From positions 124,001-188,000 of the forward strand of contig NZ_FOBL01000001.1 in assembly GCF_900109825.1 (NCBI RefSeq): DNA of 64,000 nucleotides, given 5' to 3'. This DNA is from Alkalibacterium putridalgicola. Its GTDB lineage: Bacteria; Bacillota; Bacilli; Lactobacillales; Carnobacteriaceae_A. The notes beneath the pieces were generated by a model. That model was not told where the DNA came from, ran no database searches, and saw nothing but the letters and a program-made list of their open reading frames with translations. Of this stretch, positions 12,297-19,760 are shown in pieces. How positions within the stretch are numbered: the stretch's first letter is position 1; each line of letters opens with the position of its first letter. The translations under genes and the position numbers were made by a program.

Positions 12297-12878
12297 TTAA
12301 TTGAATAATTCTTTAGCTATGATGCGAATGAGCTCCGATCTTGAATCTTCGATCAATGCATCGAACATGAAGTTGTACTCGACTCCTTCTTTCTGCACAA
12401 GTACACCTGCTTTATCATCAACGGTTTCGTTTGAAAGTGTTGCCTGCAGCTGCGTACCCGTTGTTTCATCGATCCATTCCTGAGAAACAAGACCAGATGT
12501 TTTTTCTCCTAATATGAGTTCAACGCTGCCTTCAGTTTTGAACTGAGTCAGGATGTCAGCAAGAAATTTCTTGAATGCAGGGGCCTGAATCTGATTCAGT
12601 TCCTGATTCGCATCTTCCAATACTTTTGAAAGAACCCTTTGTTTTGCTGCTAGGATATTGTTTCTTTTCTGAACTTCTAACGTGTTTAGACGTATTTTAT
12701 ACTTTTGTTGAGTCTGTTCATCGATTGTTTGTTTACGTACAATTTTATCTTGTTCTTCTTTTGCACGAGCAGCCTGGATCTCGTCTTCAGCATTTTCACG
12801 TGCTTCTTCTACACGCTGACGGATCGCTGTTTTTTCTTTCTCAACAACTCTTTCTGTCAACAGTTTTAAATCTGCCAT
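12297..12878 (-). CDS. ntpE: V-type ATPase subunit E (peripheral stalk)
   Basis: Peripheral stalk (stator) subunit pairing with NtpF. The first 110 residues form a charged Glu/Lys/Gln-rich coiled coil; the C-terminal half is globular and contains VSQEWIDETTG and GVLVQKEGVEYNFMFDALIE. Length 193 is normal. ATG at 12878 follows AAGGAGG. It is separated from ntpK by 88 bases that hold a stem-loop. Confidence 0.93.
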   Translation of the reverse strand: MADLKLLTERVVEKEKTAIRQRVEEARENAEDEIQAARAKEEQDKIVRKQTIDEQTQQKYKIRLNTLEVQKRNNILAAKQRVLSKVLEDANQELNQIQAPAFKKFLADILTQFKTEGSVELILGEKTSGLVSQEWIDETTGTQLQATLSNETVDDKAGVLVQKEGVEYNFMFDALIEDSRSELIRIIAKELFN

Positions 12879-12910
12879 ACTGAACCTCCTTAGTAGTTCT
12901 TTTTTTACGA

Positions 12911-12940
12911 AGAGTATAGACCTGAAAAGGACTATACTCT
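12911..12940 (-). other. Intercistronic stem-loop between ntpK and ntpE
   Basis: AGAGTATAG (12911-12919) pairs with CTATACTCT (12932-12940), with three more pairs above one mismatch and a four-base loop. No T-run follows on the minus strand, so it is not a terminator. In the transcript it lies right after the c-ring gene, where it could protect or punctuate the mRNA; that role is inference. Confidence 0.7.
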
Positions 12941-12966
12941 GTTAAAGAAGTGATTCTATTTTGGTA

Positions 12967-13440
12967 TTATAAGATAATCATTACTAAGGAAATAACGAAA
13001 CCTAGAATTGCGTAAGTCTCAACCATCGCTGAGTAGATGATCCCTTTAGTTGTATGTTCTGGTTTTTGAGCCAAGATCTGCATAGCAGCTGCAGAAACGC
13101 GTCCTTGGTTACCACCAGAAGATAAACTTGTGATCCCAACTGGAAGACCAGCCATCAATAAATACCATCCTTGAGATACAGCCATGTCAGGAGTGATTTC
13201 AAGCAGGATCAACAGCCCGATTACGAAACCGTAAAGACCTTGTGTTGCTGGTAGCATTTGTAGTACCAATGCACGACCAAATGATTCTGGTTGTTCTTTA
13301 GTTAAAGCTGCTGCTGCTTCACCGGCAGTTGAAACCCCGCGTGATGAACCGATTCCTGAAAAGATAACTGCTACTGCAATCCCTATCGCCGCAAATACCT
13401 GACCCATGTTGTCTCCGAAAAGTGTTTGTACAAAATCCAT
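12967..13440 (-). CDS. ntpK: V-type Na+-ATPase subunit K (c-ring proteolipid)
   Basis: Forms the rotating ring that carries the ion. The 157-residue protein is a fused two-hairpin proteolipid with four membrane helices. The E. hirae Na+ site residues are all present with an offset of two: Leu63, Thr66 and Gln67 in LPATQGLYGF, Gln112 in GGNQGRV, and the ion-binding Glu141 in AMVETYAILGF. This is why I read the enzyme as Na+-translocating, although sequence alone does not exclude H+. Four bases behind ntpI, with a hairpin after its stop. Confidence 0.96.
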   Translation of the reverse strand: MDFVQTLFGDNMGQVFAAIGIAVAVIFSGIGSSRGVSTAGEAAAALTKEQPESFGRALVLQMLPATQGLYGFVIGLLILLEITPDMAVSQGWYLLMAGLPVGITSLSSGGNQGRVSAAAMQILAQKPEHTTKGIIYSAMVETYAILGFVISLVMIIL

Positions 13441-13443
13441 AAT

Positions 13444-15417
13444 TTATTCCTCCATTTTATAATTAGCTTCTTTTTTTAACCATATATGTTTTTCAAGTGT
13501 TCTCAGAGGAAGCAACGGTTTGCCGCCACCCTCAAAGAATTTACCGAAAAATTCTACATATTGTAACCTAGATGAATGAACATACGCACTTAAGAAAGCC
13601 AGTGCAATATTTAAAGCCTGTAATGCAATGATCAGTACGACACCGACAGTGAATCTGATCAACGGTGGCAAGAAACCGATGATCAGGTTAAATGCCATAG
13701 CAATGTTCGCACTTGCTACACCAAGAGCCATTAATCGCGTATAACTTACGATATCTCCGATATAGCCAGAGACTCCATATAAGTTATATAGACCGAGTCC
13801 AAACCCAAGTCCTTTGTTCTTGCTTGAGATAGTGGAAACGACTAGAATACCGACTACATTGAGCAATGCCAGACCAATACCGATTTGAGACAGTAAAGAA
13901 ACATCCCAGACCATTGACCCCAGCACATAGAGCACGACACCTACGAGCATCATAGCCCATGCATACCCATCGATATAACTTGAGGCTCTCTGTCCTTGAC
14001 GCCCTTTGATGATACCATTCATGATCAAGCCGAATACCAACTGGAAAATTCCGATGGCGACGGAAATGATCATAATCTCAATTACATCGTCTTGAAGAGA
14101 AAGCACTTGTATGGGCAGTTCTATCCCGAAGAAACTTCCGAAAAATAATCCAAAAGCCATAGTCGGATACGAAAGTATATACAGGAACTTGAGAAATCTT
14201 TTTGTAGACCCTTCAATGTTAAAGTATTTTAAAGCACCAAACGTTGCAACCCATAATATTAGACCATAACCCAGATCGGCACCGATCATCCCAAAGAAAA
14301 TCAGAAAGAACGGGAACATATAAGGAGTAGGATCGACTTCATTGTATTGTGGGTAACTGAACATCTCAGTGATCATTTCAAACGGCTGAATTAATTTGTT
14401 GTTCTTAAGAACAATAGGTACATCTCTGTATTCTTCCATCTTAATTTCATCCGTGAGTATAACAACATCGTTTTCACCGACTGCCAGGTTGATGCTGGAC
14501 TTCAATTCCTCAACTTTTTCTTCCTCTATCCATCCAGTCAACATGAACAAGTGAGGACTATCGACGAGGATATCCTTCGCTTTGTTTCTTTCGGATAAAT
14601 TGTAATAGTATTCTTCCGCTAACTGCAAGTCTTTATAAACTGACTTCCAGCCTTCCATTTCTTTTTTATGATCAGCCAGCGTCTCTCTTTTTTCTTTCTG
14701 TTCCAGCAGATTTCTGTACAGCGCATCTTCCGGCAGCATTTCGTAGTCATAGTTTAGTTCTTGAAAACTGTACTGACTGATACTATCCGTCAATGTTTCC
14801 ACATCATCTTTAGGAAGAATAAAGAGATACGCCACTTCATCACTGCGTCTGTATACTTCCTCGTAATATATCTTGCCATTTTCTTTCAATGTATCGATAA
14901 GGGGCTCGGCATGCTCTATATCTACCGTACCGATCATGATGTGCATCAGGTTGAACCGGTCGACTTCATTCGGCATGAAATTAAGTCCCCGCCATTTTCT
15001 CAGGAACTGTTCTTCTTGTTTTAATCTTTTAAGCTCTTCGCCGAGTGTATTTATTTCCTGTTCTTTAACTGACACAAGATCGAGTGATGTATCTATGTTC
15101 GCCGCCTCAACATGTGTTTCCAATTCGGAGAGCGTATAAACGTCTCTTTTAGATTTCAGTTTTTCGATCAGGCCCGGCTGAATAACGTAGTCATCCAGGT
15201 AATCGATAGCATACTCGATATCCTGAAGTTTCCCCTGTAGATCCTGGGTTTTTGAAACAGGTGTTTCTCTTATGAACTCTTTTAGTAAATCTTCATCGTC
15301 TTTATCAGCAAGTGAAGTAACTTCGAGACTCTGCATCTCCTGTACTCTTTTTAAAACATCCTCTTTATGAGCATGTTCTGCTAATAATGTCAACTTTTTC
15401 ATTTTAGCTATTGCCAT
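13444..15417 (-). CDS. ntpI: V-type ATPase subunit I (a-type membrane stator)
   Basis: Membrane stator that forms the ion half-channels against the K ring. It has 657 residues: a cytoplasmic N-terminal half (about 1-330) of coiled coil and alpha/beta lobes, then seven or eight membrane helices. The essential Arg is in GDIVSYTRLMALGVA, in the usual context. ATG at 15417 lies inside the ntpF 3' end, a 14-base overlap; a second in-frame ATG five codons later (MAIAKM) is possible. Confidence 0.95.
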   Translation of the reverse strand: MAIAKMKKLTLLAEHAHKEDVLKRVQEMQSLEVTSLADKDDEDLLKEFIRETPVSKTQDLQGKLQDIEYAIDYLDDYVIQPGLIEKLKSKRDVYTLSELETHVEAANIDTSLDLVSVKEQEINTLGEELKRLKQEEQFLRKWRGLNFMPNEVDRFNLMHIMIGTVDIEHAEPLIDTLKENGKIYYEEVYRRSDEVAYLFILPKDDVETLTDSISQYSFQELNYDYEMLPEDALYRNLLEQKEKRETLADHKKEMEGWKSVYKDLQLAEEYYYNLSERNKAKDILVDSPHLFMLTGWIEEEKVEELKSSINLAVGENDVVILTDEIKMEEYRDVPIVLKNNKLIQPFEMITEMFSYPQYNEVDPTPYMFPFFLIFFGMIGADLGYGLILWVATFGALKYFNIEGSTKRFLKFLYILSYPTMAFGLFFGSFFGIELPIQVLSLQDDVIEIMIISVAIGIFQLVFGLIMNGIIKGRQGQRASSYIDGYAWAMMLVGVVLYVLGSMVWDVSLLSQIGIGLALLNVVGILVVSTISSKNKGLGFGLGLYNLYGVSGYIGDIVSYTRLMALGVASANIAMAFNLIIGFLPPLIRFTVGVVLIIALQALNIALAFLSAYVHSSRLQYVEFFGKFFEGGGKPLLPLRTLEKHIWLKKEANYKMEE

Positions 15418-15730
15418 ATCGACGCAATACCTCCTCTGCTATTCGATTGGCTAACACATCTTTTTTTTCTTTATAAGCAACATCGAACTTAACGGTCTCA
15501 GCCTGAACGGCTTCTTCCATTTCCTGCTCATCTTTTTCCAAGGCCTGTCTCATTTCATCGTGTTTCTTTTCCTTGTAGGCTTCCACTTCCTGTTTCGTGA
15601 TTGCCTGATGATGTGAGATTTCCTCTTCTTTTTTTGCATTTATTTCCTTGATTTCCGCCTTAGCGTTAGCACGCAGCTCTTCTACTCTCGCTTCAGCTTC
15701 TTTAACATAATTTATAGCTTCCCGGTTCAT
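15404..15730 (-). CDS. ntpF: V-type ATPase subunit G/H (peripheral stalk, NtpF)
   Basis: Coiled-coil stator partner of NtpE and the first gene of the operon. The 108 residues from ATG at 15730 are almost entirely charged helix (MNREAINYVKEAEARVEEL onwards). I prefer this ATG over an upstream in-frame one, because AAGGGGGA lies just before it and the longer form would be translated through the leader hairpin. It overlaps ntpI by 14 bases. Confidence 0.92.
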   Translation of the reverse strand: MNREAINYVKEAEARVEELRANAKAEIKEINAKKEEEISHHQAITKQEVEAYKEKKHDEMRQALEKDEQEMEEAVQAETVKFDVAYKEKKDVLANRIAEEVLRRYGNS

Positions 15731-15745
15731 TTTCTTCCCCCTTTC

Positions 15746-15815
15746 AAAAAAAGTGGGCGCAGCTAACAAGCTTCTTCTCACCCCAGAAGAAATTATCCTT
15801 GAAAGCTAACGCCCA
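15746..15815 (-). promoter_or_regulatory. ntp leader hairpin with T-run (attenuator or riboswitch candidate)
   Basis: On the minus strand, between promoter and ribosome-binding site, a long hairpin is followed by T7 (15746-15752). TGGGCG pairs with CGCCCA (15810-15815 with 15754-15759); above it lie AGCT/AGCT, CAAG/CTTG and TTCTTCT/AGAAGAA, separated by small internal loops (TT/G, TT/TT, GATAAT/G). The heptamer GTTAGCT occurs on both arms. The layout fits an intrinsic terminator in a 5' leader, so expression of the operon is probably set by read-through. The ligand or factor is unknown. Confidence 0.75.
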
Positions 15816-15851
15816 ACCGTATAAAAATTATTATTTATGTCCTACTCTAGA

Positions 15852-15880
15852 ATAATACCATACAACATATGACTTGTCAA
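15852..15880 (-). promoter_or_regulatory. ntp operon promoter
   Basis: Minus-strand TTGACA (15875-15880), 17-bp spacer, TATTAT (15852-15857). It is near consensus for the housekeeping sigma factor. Transcription would begin near 15845 and give a leader of about 115 bases. Confidence 0.88.
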
Positions 15881-15894
15881 CTAGTATACTAGTT
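15879..15894. promoter_or_regulatory. 16-bp perfect palindrome at the ntp -35 box (operator candidate)
   Basis: AACTAGTATACTAGTT is a perfect inverted repeat that shares two bases with the -35 hexamer of the ntp promoter. The placement suits a dimeric repressor or activator. I do not recognise the regulator that would bind it. Confidence 0.7.
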
Positions 15895-15933
15895 TTCCGG
15901 GTTGGGTTAAGCTTATTGTATTAATTTATGGAA

Positions 15934-16806
15934 TCAGTCTGTTCGACTGTGCCCATAACTGAAAACAGCAATCGAACCAAAGCCTGTATGTGCCGCTACT
16001 GTCGGACCATAACTGGAAACTATCATTTCTTTTGGACTGACTCTTTCAAGTATTTTATCCCTGATCAATTCAGCTTCCTCTTGTACACCGACATGGCCAA
16101 TGAAAATCGAGTGGTTTTCAGGATCGTTCACGCCCTTGATCGTCTGTTCGACAAGATAGTTTAGGGATTTTTTCCTGCCTCTCAATTTAGTAGCTGGTAC
16201 AAGTCTGCCTTCGGGATCCATAATAAGGATCGGTTTGACATGAAGCAGAGAACCCACTGTAGCAGCCGTGGAAGAGATTCTGCCACCACGATGCAGGTGT
16301 TTGATATCATCGACTGTCACCCAGGAATGATAATTCAGTTTATTTTCTTCCACCCAGTCAATGAGTTCTTCTTTCGTATACCCTTCTTCCTGCTTCTGGA
16401 CCGCCTCATAAACCAGCAGCCCTTGCCCAAGACTGGCAGCTTTCGTGTCTATAATATCTATATCCACTTCACCAAACTCTTCCTCGAGCATTCTTTTAGC
16501 CTGAACGGCTGAGTTGAATGAGCCTGACAGAGCTGAAGAAAAAGCTAAGTAAAGAACCGGCATCCCCTGCTCAATATAATGTTTGAATTTCTCTAAGTAT
16601 GAATGCACGTTGACTTGAGAAGTGGAGGCCGTTTCTCCTTCTTTGAGACGTTGAAAAAAATCCTCTTTATCAAATTTTTCTCCCATGTCATCTGCTAATT
16701 CTTCATCGCCGATTCTAATAGTAAAATTGACGATCGCCAGATTATATCTCTCGACCAGCTCTAAAGGCAAATCACTACAAGAATCAGTAATAATCTGGTA
16801 GTTCAT
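15934..16806 (-). CDS. DegV family fatty-acid-binding protein
   Basis: DegV/FakB-type protein that binds a fatty acid for phosphorylation by a FakA kinase; no fakA is in this window. The 290 residues begin MNYQIITDSCSDLPLELVER and show the family segments TSQVNVHSYLEKF, YLAFSSALSGSFNSA, HRGGRISSTAATVGSLLHVKPIL and the C-terminal GPTVAAHTGFGSI. I chose ATG at 16806 because AAGGGG stands upstream at a normal distance; a GTG four codons earlier overlaps that site. Divergent from the SOS-type gene at 16957. Confidence 0.93.
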   Translation of the reverse strand: MNYQIITDSCSDLPLELVERYNLAIVNFTIRIGDEELADDMGEKFDKEDFFQRLKEGETASTSQVNVHSYLEKFKHYIEQGMPVLYLAFSSALSGSFNSAVQAKRMLEEEFGEVDIDIIDTKAASLGQGLLVYEAVQKQEEGYTKEELIDWVEENKLNYHSWVTVDDIKHLHRGGRISSTAATVGSLLHVKPILIMDPEGRLVPATKLRGRKKSLNYLVEQTIKGVNDPENHSIFIGHVGVQEEAELIRDKILERVSPKEMIVSSYGPTVAAHTGFGSIAVFSYGHSRTD

Positions 16807-16896
16807 ATTTTTAATCACCCCTTTTTCACTACACTTTATATTATACTTATTCCGTCAATAAATAGAAACAATATCCACTAAATAAAATAAATTCCA

Positions 16897-16925
16897 TTGA
16901 CGAATGTATGTTCGTTAGATATAAT
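16897..16925 (+). promoter_or_regulatory. Promoter of the LexA-boxed small gene
   Basis: TTGACG (16897-16902), 17-bp spacer, TATAAT (16920-16925). The spacer contains a LexA-like box, so repressor binding would block the promoter directly. Confidence 0.85.
16901..16914 (+). promoter_or_regulatory. LexA (SOS) box 1
   Basis: CGAATGTATGTTCG matches 13 of 14 positions of the Gram-positive LexA/DinR consensus CGAACRNRYGTTYG; the only mismatch is T for C at position 5. It lies between -10 and -35. Confidence 0.75.
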
Positions 16926-16929
16926 ATAG

Positions 16930-16943
16930 GTAACATATGTTCG
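16930..16943 (+). promoter_or_regulatory. LexA (SOS) box 2, weaker
   Basis: GTAACATATGTTCG matches 12 of 14 positions of the same consensus (first two bases differ). It covers the expected transcription start and abuts the ribosome-binding site GGGAGAGG. Confidence 0.55.
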
Positions 16944-16956
16944 GGAGAGGATAAAT

Positions 16957-17286
16957 ATGAACAGATTAGCCGAGAACAGACAGTCCATCGTTCATTACTT
17001 GAAAAAGGGATACGGTTCGCTATTTCCATCCATTACTAATGTTCAGCCCCAGATGCCTAAAGAACAGATCACGACTTTTTTAAAACAAGCGGTTAAAAAT
17101 CGGTTCCTTGTCGCGATACAGGTCAATCCTACTTCGCAGTCAGAAAGTATAAGTGAATTTACAGGCATCGCTTATTTTTCACCAAAAACGACTCAAGTCA
17201 TTATCAAGTCAGAGCTTCAATCTATTACTTACTTGATCAATGCTCGAGATATCAGGCATATCAGACGATTATATAGACGAAAATAA
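16957..17286 (+). CDS. Small SOS-regulated protein, probably YolD-like
   Basis: A 109-residue basic protein starting MNRLAENRQSIVHYLKKGYG and ending DIRHIRRLYRRK. ATG at 16957 follows GGGAGAGG. No catalytic motif or membrane segment is seen. The pattern (basic N-terminus, short helices, then strands with FTGIAYFSPKTTQVIIK and a closing Asp-Ile motif) resembles YolD-like proteins. These are known as LexA-regulated companions of Y-family polymerases such as UvrX. No polymerase gene is next to it. The family call is inference; SOS control rests on two LexA-like boxes in its promoter region. A terminator follows immediately. Confidence 0.7.
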   Translation: MNRLAENRQSIVHYLKKGYGSLFPSITNVQPQMPKEQITTFLKQAVKNRFLVAIQVNPTSQSESISEFTGIAYFSPKTTQVIIKSELQSITYLINARDIRHIRRLYRRK

Positions 17287-17345
17287 AATGCTGGAGAAAG
17301 TTGACAAAGGTCGTATCCCTTTGTTCGCTTTTCCCAGCATTTTTA
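17285..17345. terminator. Bidirectional terminator between the YolD-like gene and cls
   Basis: AAAATGCTGG (17285-17294) pairs with CCAGCATTTT (17334-17343), with an inner ACAAAGG/CCTTTGT pairing. T-run on the plus strand, A-run at its start serving the minus strand. It can end both the plus-strand gene and minus-strand cls. Confidence 0.85.
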
Positions 17346-17451
17346 TATTTATCCTTCTCTATACACGATGACCTTAATGTCATCACTATCTTTAAAATGA
17401 TCTTTATCGTCTCTTTTGATCGCATTACCCCGTCTGAAAGTTCAAGCCACC

Positions 17452-18906
17452 TTATAGAATGGGAGAAAACAAACGGCTGAACTGCTGTTTGAACAGTTCC
17501 CACGTAGAGTAGCCGTCGACGATTTCTTCGGTAAGTAAAAACGACTGCGCAGCATCTTTTTTAAAGAGCTGGACCTGACTTTGAGCCAGCACCCTGTCAT
17601 AAATAAAGGCATTGACTTCGAAATTCAGTTTGAAACTTCTGATATCAAAATTGGCTGTGCCTACTGACAGGATTTCTTCATCTATGACGATCGTCTTGGA
17701 GTGCAGAAAGCCATTGTCATAGATGTAAACTTCCCCCCCATAATCGATCAGTTCTGCAGCATAGCTCAAGGTCGCTCGGTAAATAAAAGGATGGTCAGGC
17801 TTGTTGGGAAGCATGACCTTGACATCGATCCCAGACAGGATCGCCACTTTAAGGGTTTCCATCAATGCTTCATCAGGTATGAAATAAGGCGTTTGAATAT
17901 AGACAGATTCTTTGGCCATACTGATCATTTTGATGAATCCTTTTTTAATGGCGTGCATCTCGTTGTCCGGTCCGCTTGAGACGATCTGCAAATCTGTATC
18001 ACCTTTTAATCCAGAAAATGGAAAATAACTTTCGTCATATTCGATCGTTTTTTGTTTTGTCGATGCATTCCAGTCCATCAAAAAGCGTGTCTGGAGAGAA
18101 AGTACGCCGTTCCCCTCGATCCTTAAATGAGTATCACGCCAGTACCCCATCTCTTCATACAAACCAAGATAATCGTCTCCGACATTGAATCCACCAGTGT
18201 AAGCAATTTTTCCGTCAATCACCACGATTTTCCTGTGGTTTCTATAATTCAGTCTTAAATTGATAAGAAAAAAGCGGGAGCCAAAAAAAGGTTCCGCCTG
18301 ACCGCCATATTGACGCAGACCATCAAAAAAATGCTTACCCAGTACTCTTGCACCCACAGGATCATAGAGTACCCTTACTTTAACACCTTGCTTTGCACGG
18401 TCTTCCAGTGCTTTAAGCAGTTTCTTTCCTATCGAGTCCCCCCGAAATATATAATAGGTCACATGGATATGATCTTTTGCTTTTCTGATATCTTCCAGCA
18501 TCTGATCAAATTTATCATTGCCGTCATTTATCAGTTTCACTTTATTTCCTTTTGTCAGAACTGCCTGATTCCCGTTTAGAAATAACTGGATAAGTTCAAA
18601 GGTCTTGTCCTGATACTTGGACTCAGGGACATCAAGATTTTCTGTTTCTATCAACTTTTTCTGTGACTCAACTAACTGGACCATTCCGATACGTTCCTGA
18701 GATTGAATATCAAATATTTTTTCTTTTGATATTTTCCTCCCTAAAAACAAGTAAATGACGAATCCAAAGCCTGGCAGCATGATGATCACCAGCAGCCAGG
18801 CCCATATCGCTGCAATATCTCTTTCTTTTTCACGAAAAACGGTAAATATGGCTAAGGCTGAATTTAATAGGATAGTTATCCAAAAAAGTGCAGAAATAAT
18901 GTCCAT
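17452..18906 (-). CDS. cls: Cardiolipin synthase
   Basis: Membrane phospholipase-D-type enzyme that condenses two phosphatidylglycerols to cardiolipin and glycerol. It has 484 residues: two N-terminal membrane helices (about 4-24 and 33-54), then two HKD motifs, NHRKIVVIDGKIAYTGGFN and FLHSKTIVIDEEILSVGTAN. The C-terminus SRLFSPIL is the usual ending of Firmicutes cardiolipin synthases. ATG at 18906 follows AAGGAG. It appears monocistronic. A role in salt and envelope stress is known for the family and fits the neighbouring Na+ pump, but no regulatory link is visible. Confidence 0.95.
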   Translation of the reverse strand: MDIISALFWITILLNSALAIFTVFREKERDIAAIWAWLLVIIMLPGFGFVIYLFLGRKISKEKIFDIQSQERIGMVQLVESQKKLIETENLDVPESKYQDKTFELIQLFLNGNQAVLTKGNKVKLINDGNDKFDQMLEDIRKAKDHIHVTYYIFRGDSIGKKLLKALEDRAKQGVKVRVLYDPVGARVLGKHFFDGLRQYGGQAEPFFGSRFFLINLRLNYRNHRKIVVIDGKIAYTGGFNVGDDYLGLYEEMGYWRDTHLRIEGNGVLSLQTRFLMDWNASTKQKTIEYDESYFPFSGLKGDTDLQIVSSGPDNEMHAIKKGFIKMISMAKESVYIQTPYFIPDEALMETLKVAILSGIDVKVMLPNKPDHPFIYRATLSYAAELIDYGGEVYIYDNGFLHSKTIVIDEEILSVGTANFDIRSFKLNFEVNAFIYDRVLAQSQVQLFKKDAAQSFLLTEEIVDGYSTWELFKQQFSRLFSPIL

Positions 18907-18994
18907 GTTTGACTCCTTCTAAAAACCTTCATTTCTTTTAGTTTACATTAGCTCTGCACTCTCTGTCTAGAAATATAGACGGATATCTGACTCA

Positions 18995-19558
18995 TTATTT
19001 TTTCGGATGAAAGATAACAGGTGAATTTCTATAAAGTATCAGCATGACGATCATAGTCACAAATCCGGTCACCAGCATACTTAAACCGTTCATAACGAGT
19101 GAAAACAATACCGCACTCATTCCCCAGAGAGCATAATCCCCCCAGAAGATCCACCCGGCGATAAAATGCCAGAAATAGCGTCCTAGAGCTCCGAAAAAGA
19201 CGGCGACGAGAATGTAAAATTGAACAGTTTTGTGATTATTTAAAGAAATATTCTTCAGTATGTCTTTACTGTAGAAGCCGGCCAGTCCAACAAAGGCATA
19301 AGCCAGCGTATATTCGATCATGACCTGATAAATATTCAGCATGTATACTGAACCAGTGACAAAATGCAGAAGCCCCCAAAGAAAACCAGCATACAGGCCC
19401 GGTACGAGTCCTCTTCTGATCGCATAGAATGTCAGTGGAATCATTCCTAGAGAGACACTGAATGATGATCCGATACCTGTTGGAATAAATGATAAAACCA
19501 TCGCTATCGCGGCAAATAATGTCCCTTCCAAATAAATACGCAGTTTTCTGTTTTGCAT
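18995..19558 (-). CDS. thiT: Thiamine ECF transporter substrate-binding subunit ThiT
   Basis: S-component of an energy-coupling-factor transporter that captures thiamine; it needs the shared EcfA/A'/T module, which is not in this window. The 187-residue protein has six membrane helices. Family segments are seen: SLGMIPLTFYAIRRGLVPG, GFLWGLLHFVTGSVYMLN, and the thiamine-site region ALGRYFWHFIAGWIFWGDYA. The upstream TPP riboswitch independently supports the assignment. GGAGGAG six bases before ATG is part of a hairpin that can hide it. Confidence 0.96.
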   Translation of the reverse strand: MQNRKLRIYLEGTLFAAIAMVLSFIPTGIGSSFSVSLGMIPLTFYAIRRGLVPGLYAGFLWGLLHFVTGSVYMLNIYQVMIEYTLAYAFVGLAGFYSKDILKNISLNNHKTVQFYILVAVFFGALGRYFWHFIAGWIFWGDYALWGMSAVLFSLVMNGLSMLVTGFVTMIVMLILYRNSPVIFHPKK

Positions 19559-19560
19559 AA

Positions 19561-19603
19561 AAAATCTCCTCCATAGTCTATAACTGAACTAGGAGGAGAT
19601 TTC
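19561..19603 (-). promoter_or_regulatory. TPP riboswitch expression platform: terminator overlapping the thiT ribosome-binding site
   Basis: AATCTCCTCC pairs with GGAGGAGATT (19592-19601 with 19563-19572 on the plus strand), immediately followed on the minus strand by T6 and the ATG. The hairpin both looks like an intrinsic terminator and occludes the Shine-Dalgarno sequence. Confidence 0.8.
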
Positions 19604-19649
19604 AGGCTTACCTGAGCTCGAAACTCAGAAGCTTTAGTTCTCACATCAA

Positions 19650-19739
19650 GTACTCTTCCTGCGCACGCATTAACGTACAGGTTCAAAGGGTCTAAACTTT
19701 CAGTTCACTCTCAGTCAATATCATTGACTCCCCTAGTAC
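19650..19739 (-). ncRNA. TPP riboswitch (THI-box) upstream of thiT
   Basis: Minus-strand sequence shows the conserved elements in order: GGGGAGTC, CTGAGAGTGAACT, ACCCTTTGAACCTG, AATGC and AGGAAG, closed by GTACT/AGTAC as P1. It binds thiamine pyrophosphate and lowers thiT expression when the cofactor is plentiful. The aptamer starts 21 bp behind the rnjB stop. Confidence 0.95.
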
Positions 19740-19760
19740 AGTATGATTATTTAATTAAAT

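Noticed and set aside
17349-17440. Minus-strand reading frame just behind cls encoding a hydrophilic peptide ending KVIVYREG
   Set aside because: It looks protein-like, but has no start codon or ribosome-binding site after the in-frame TGA, and upstream it would run into cls. At most a decayed gene tail.
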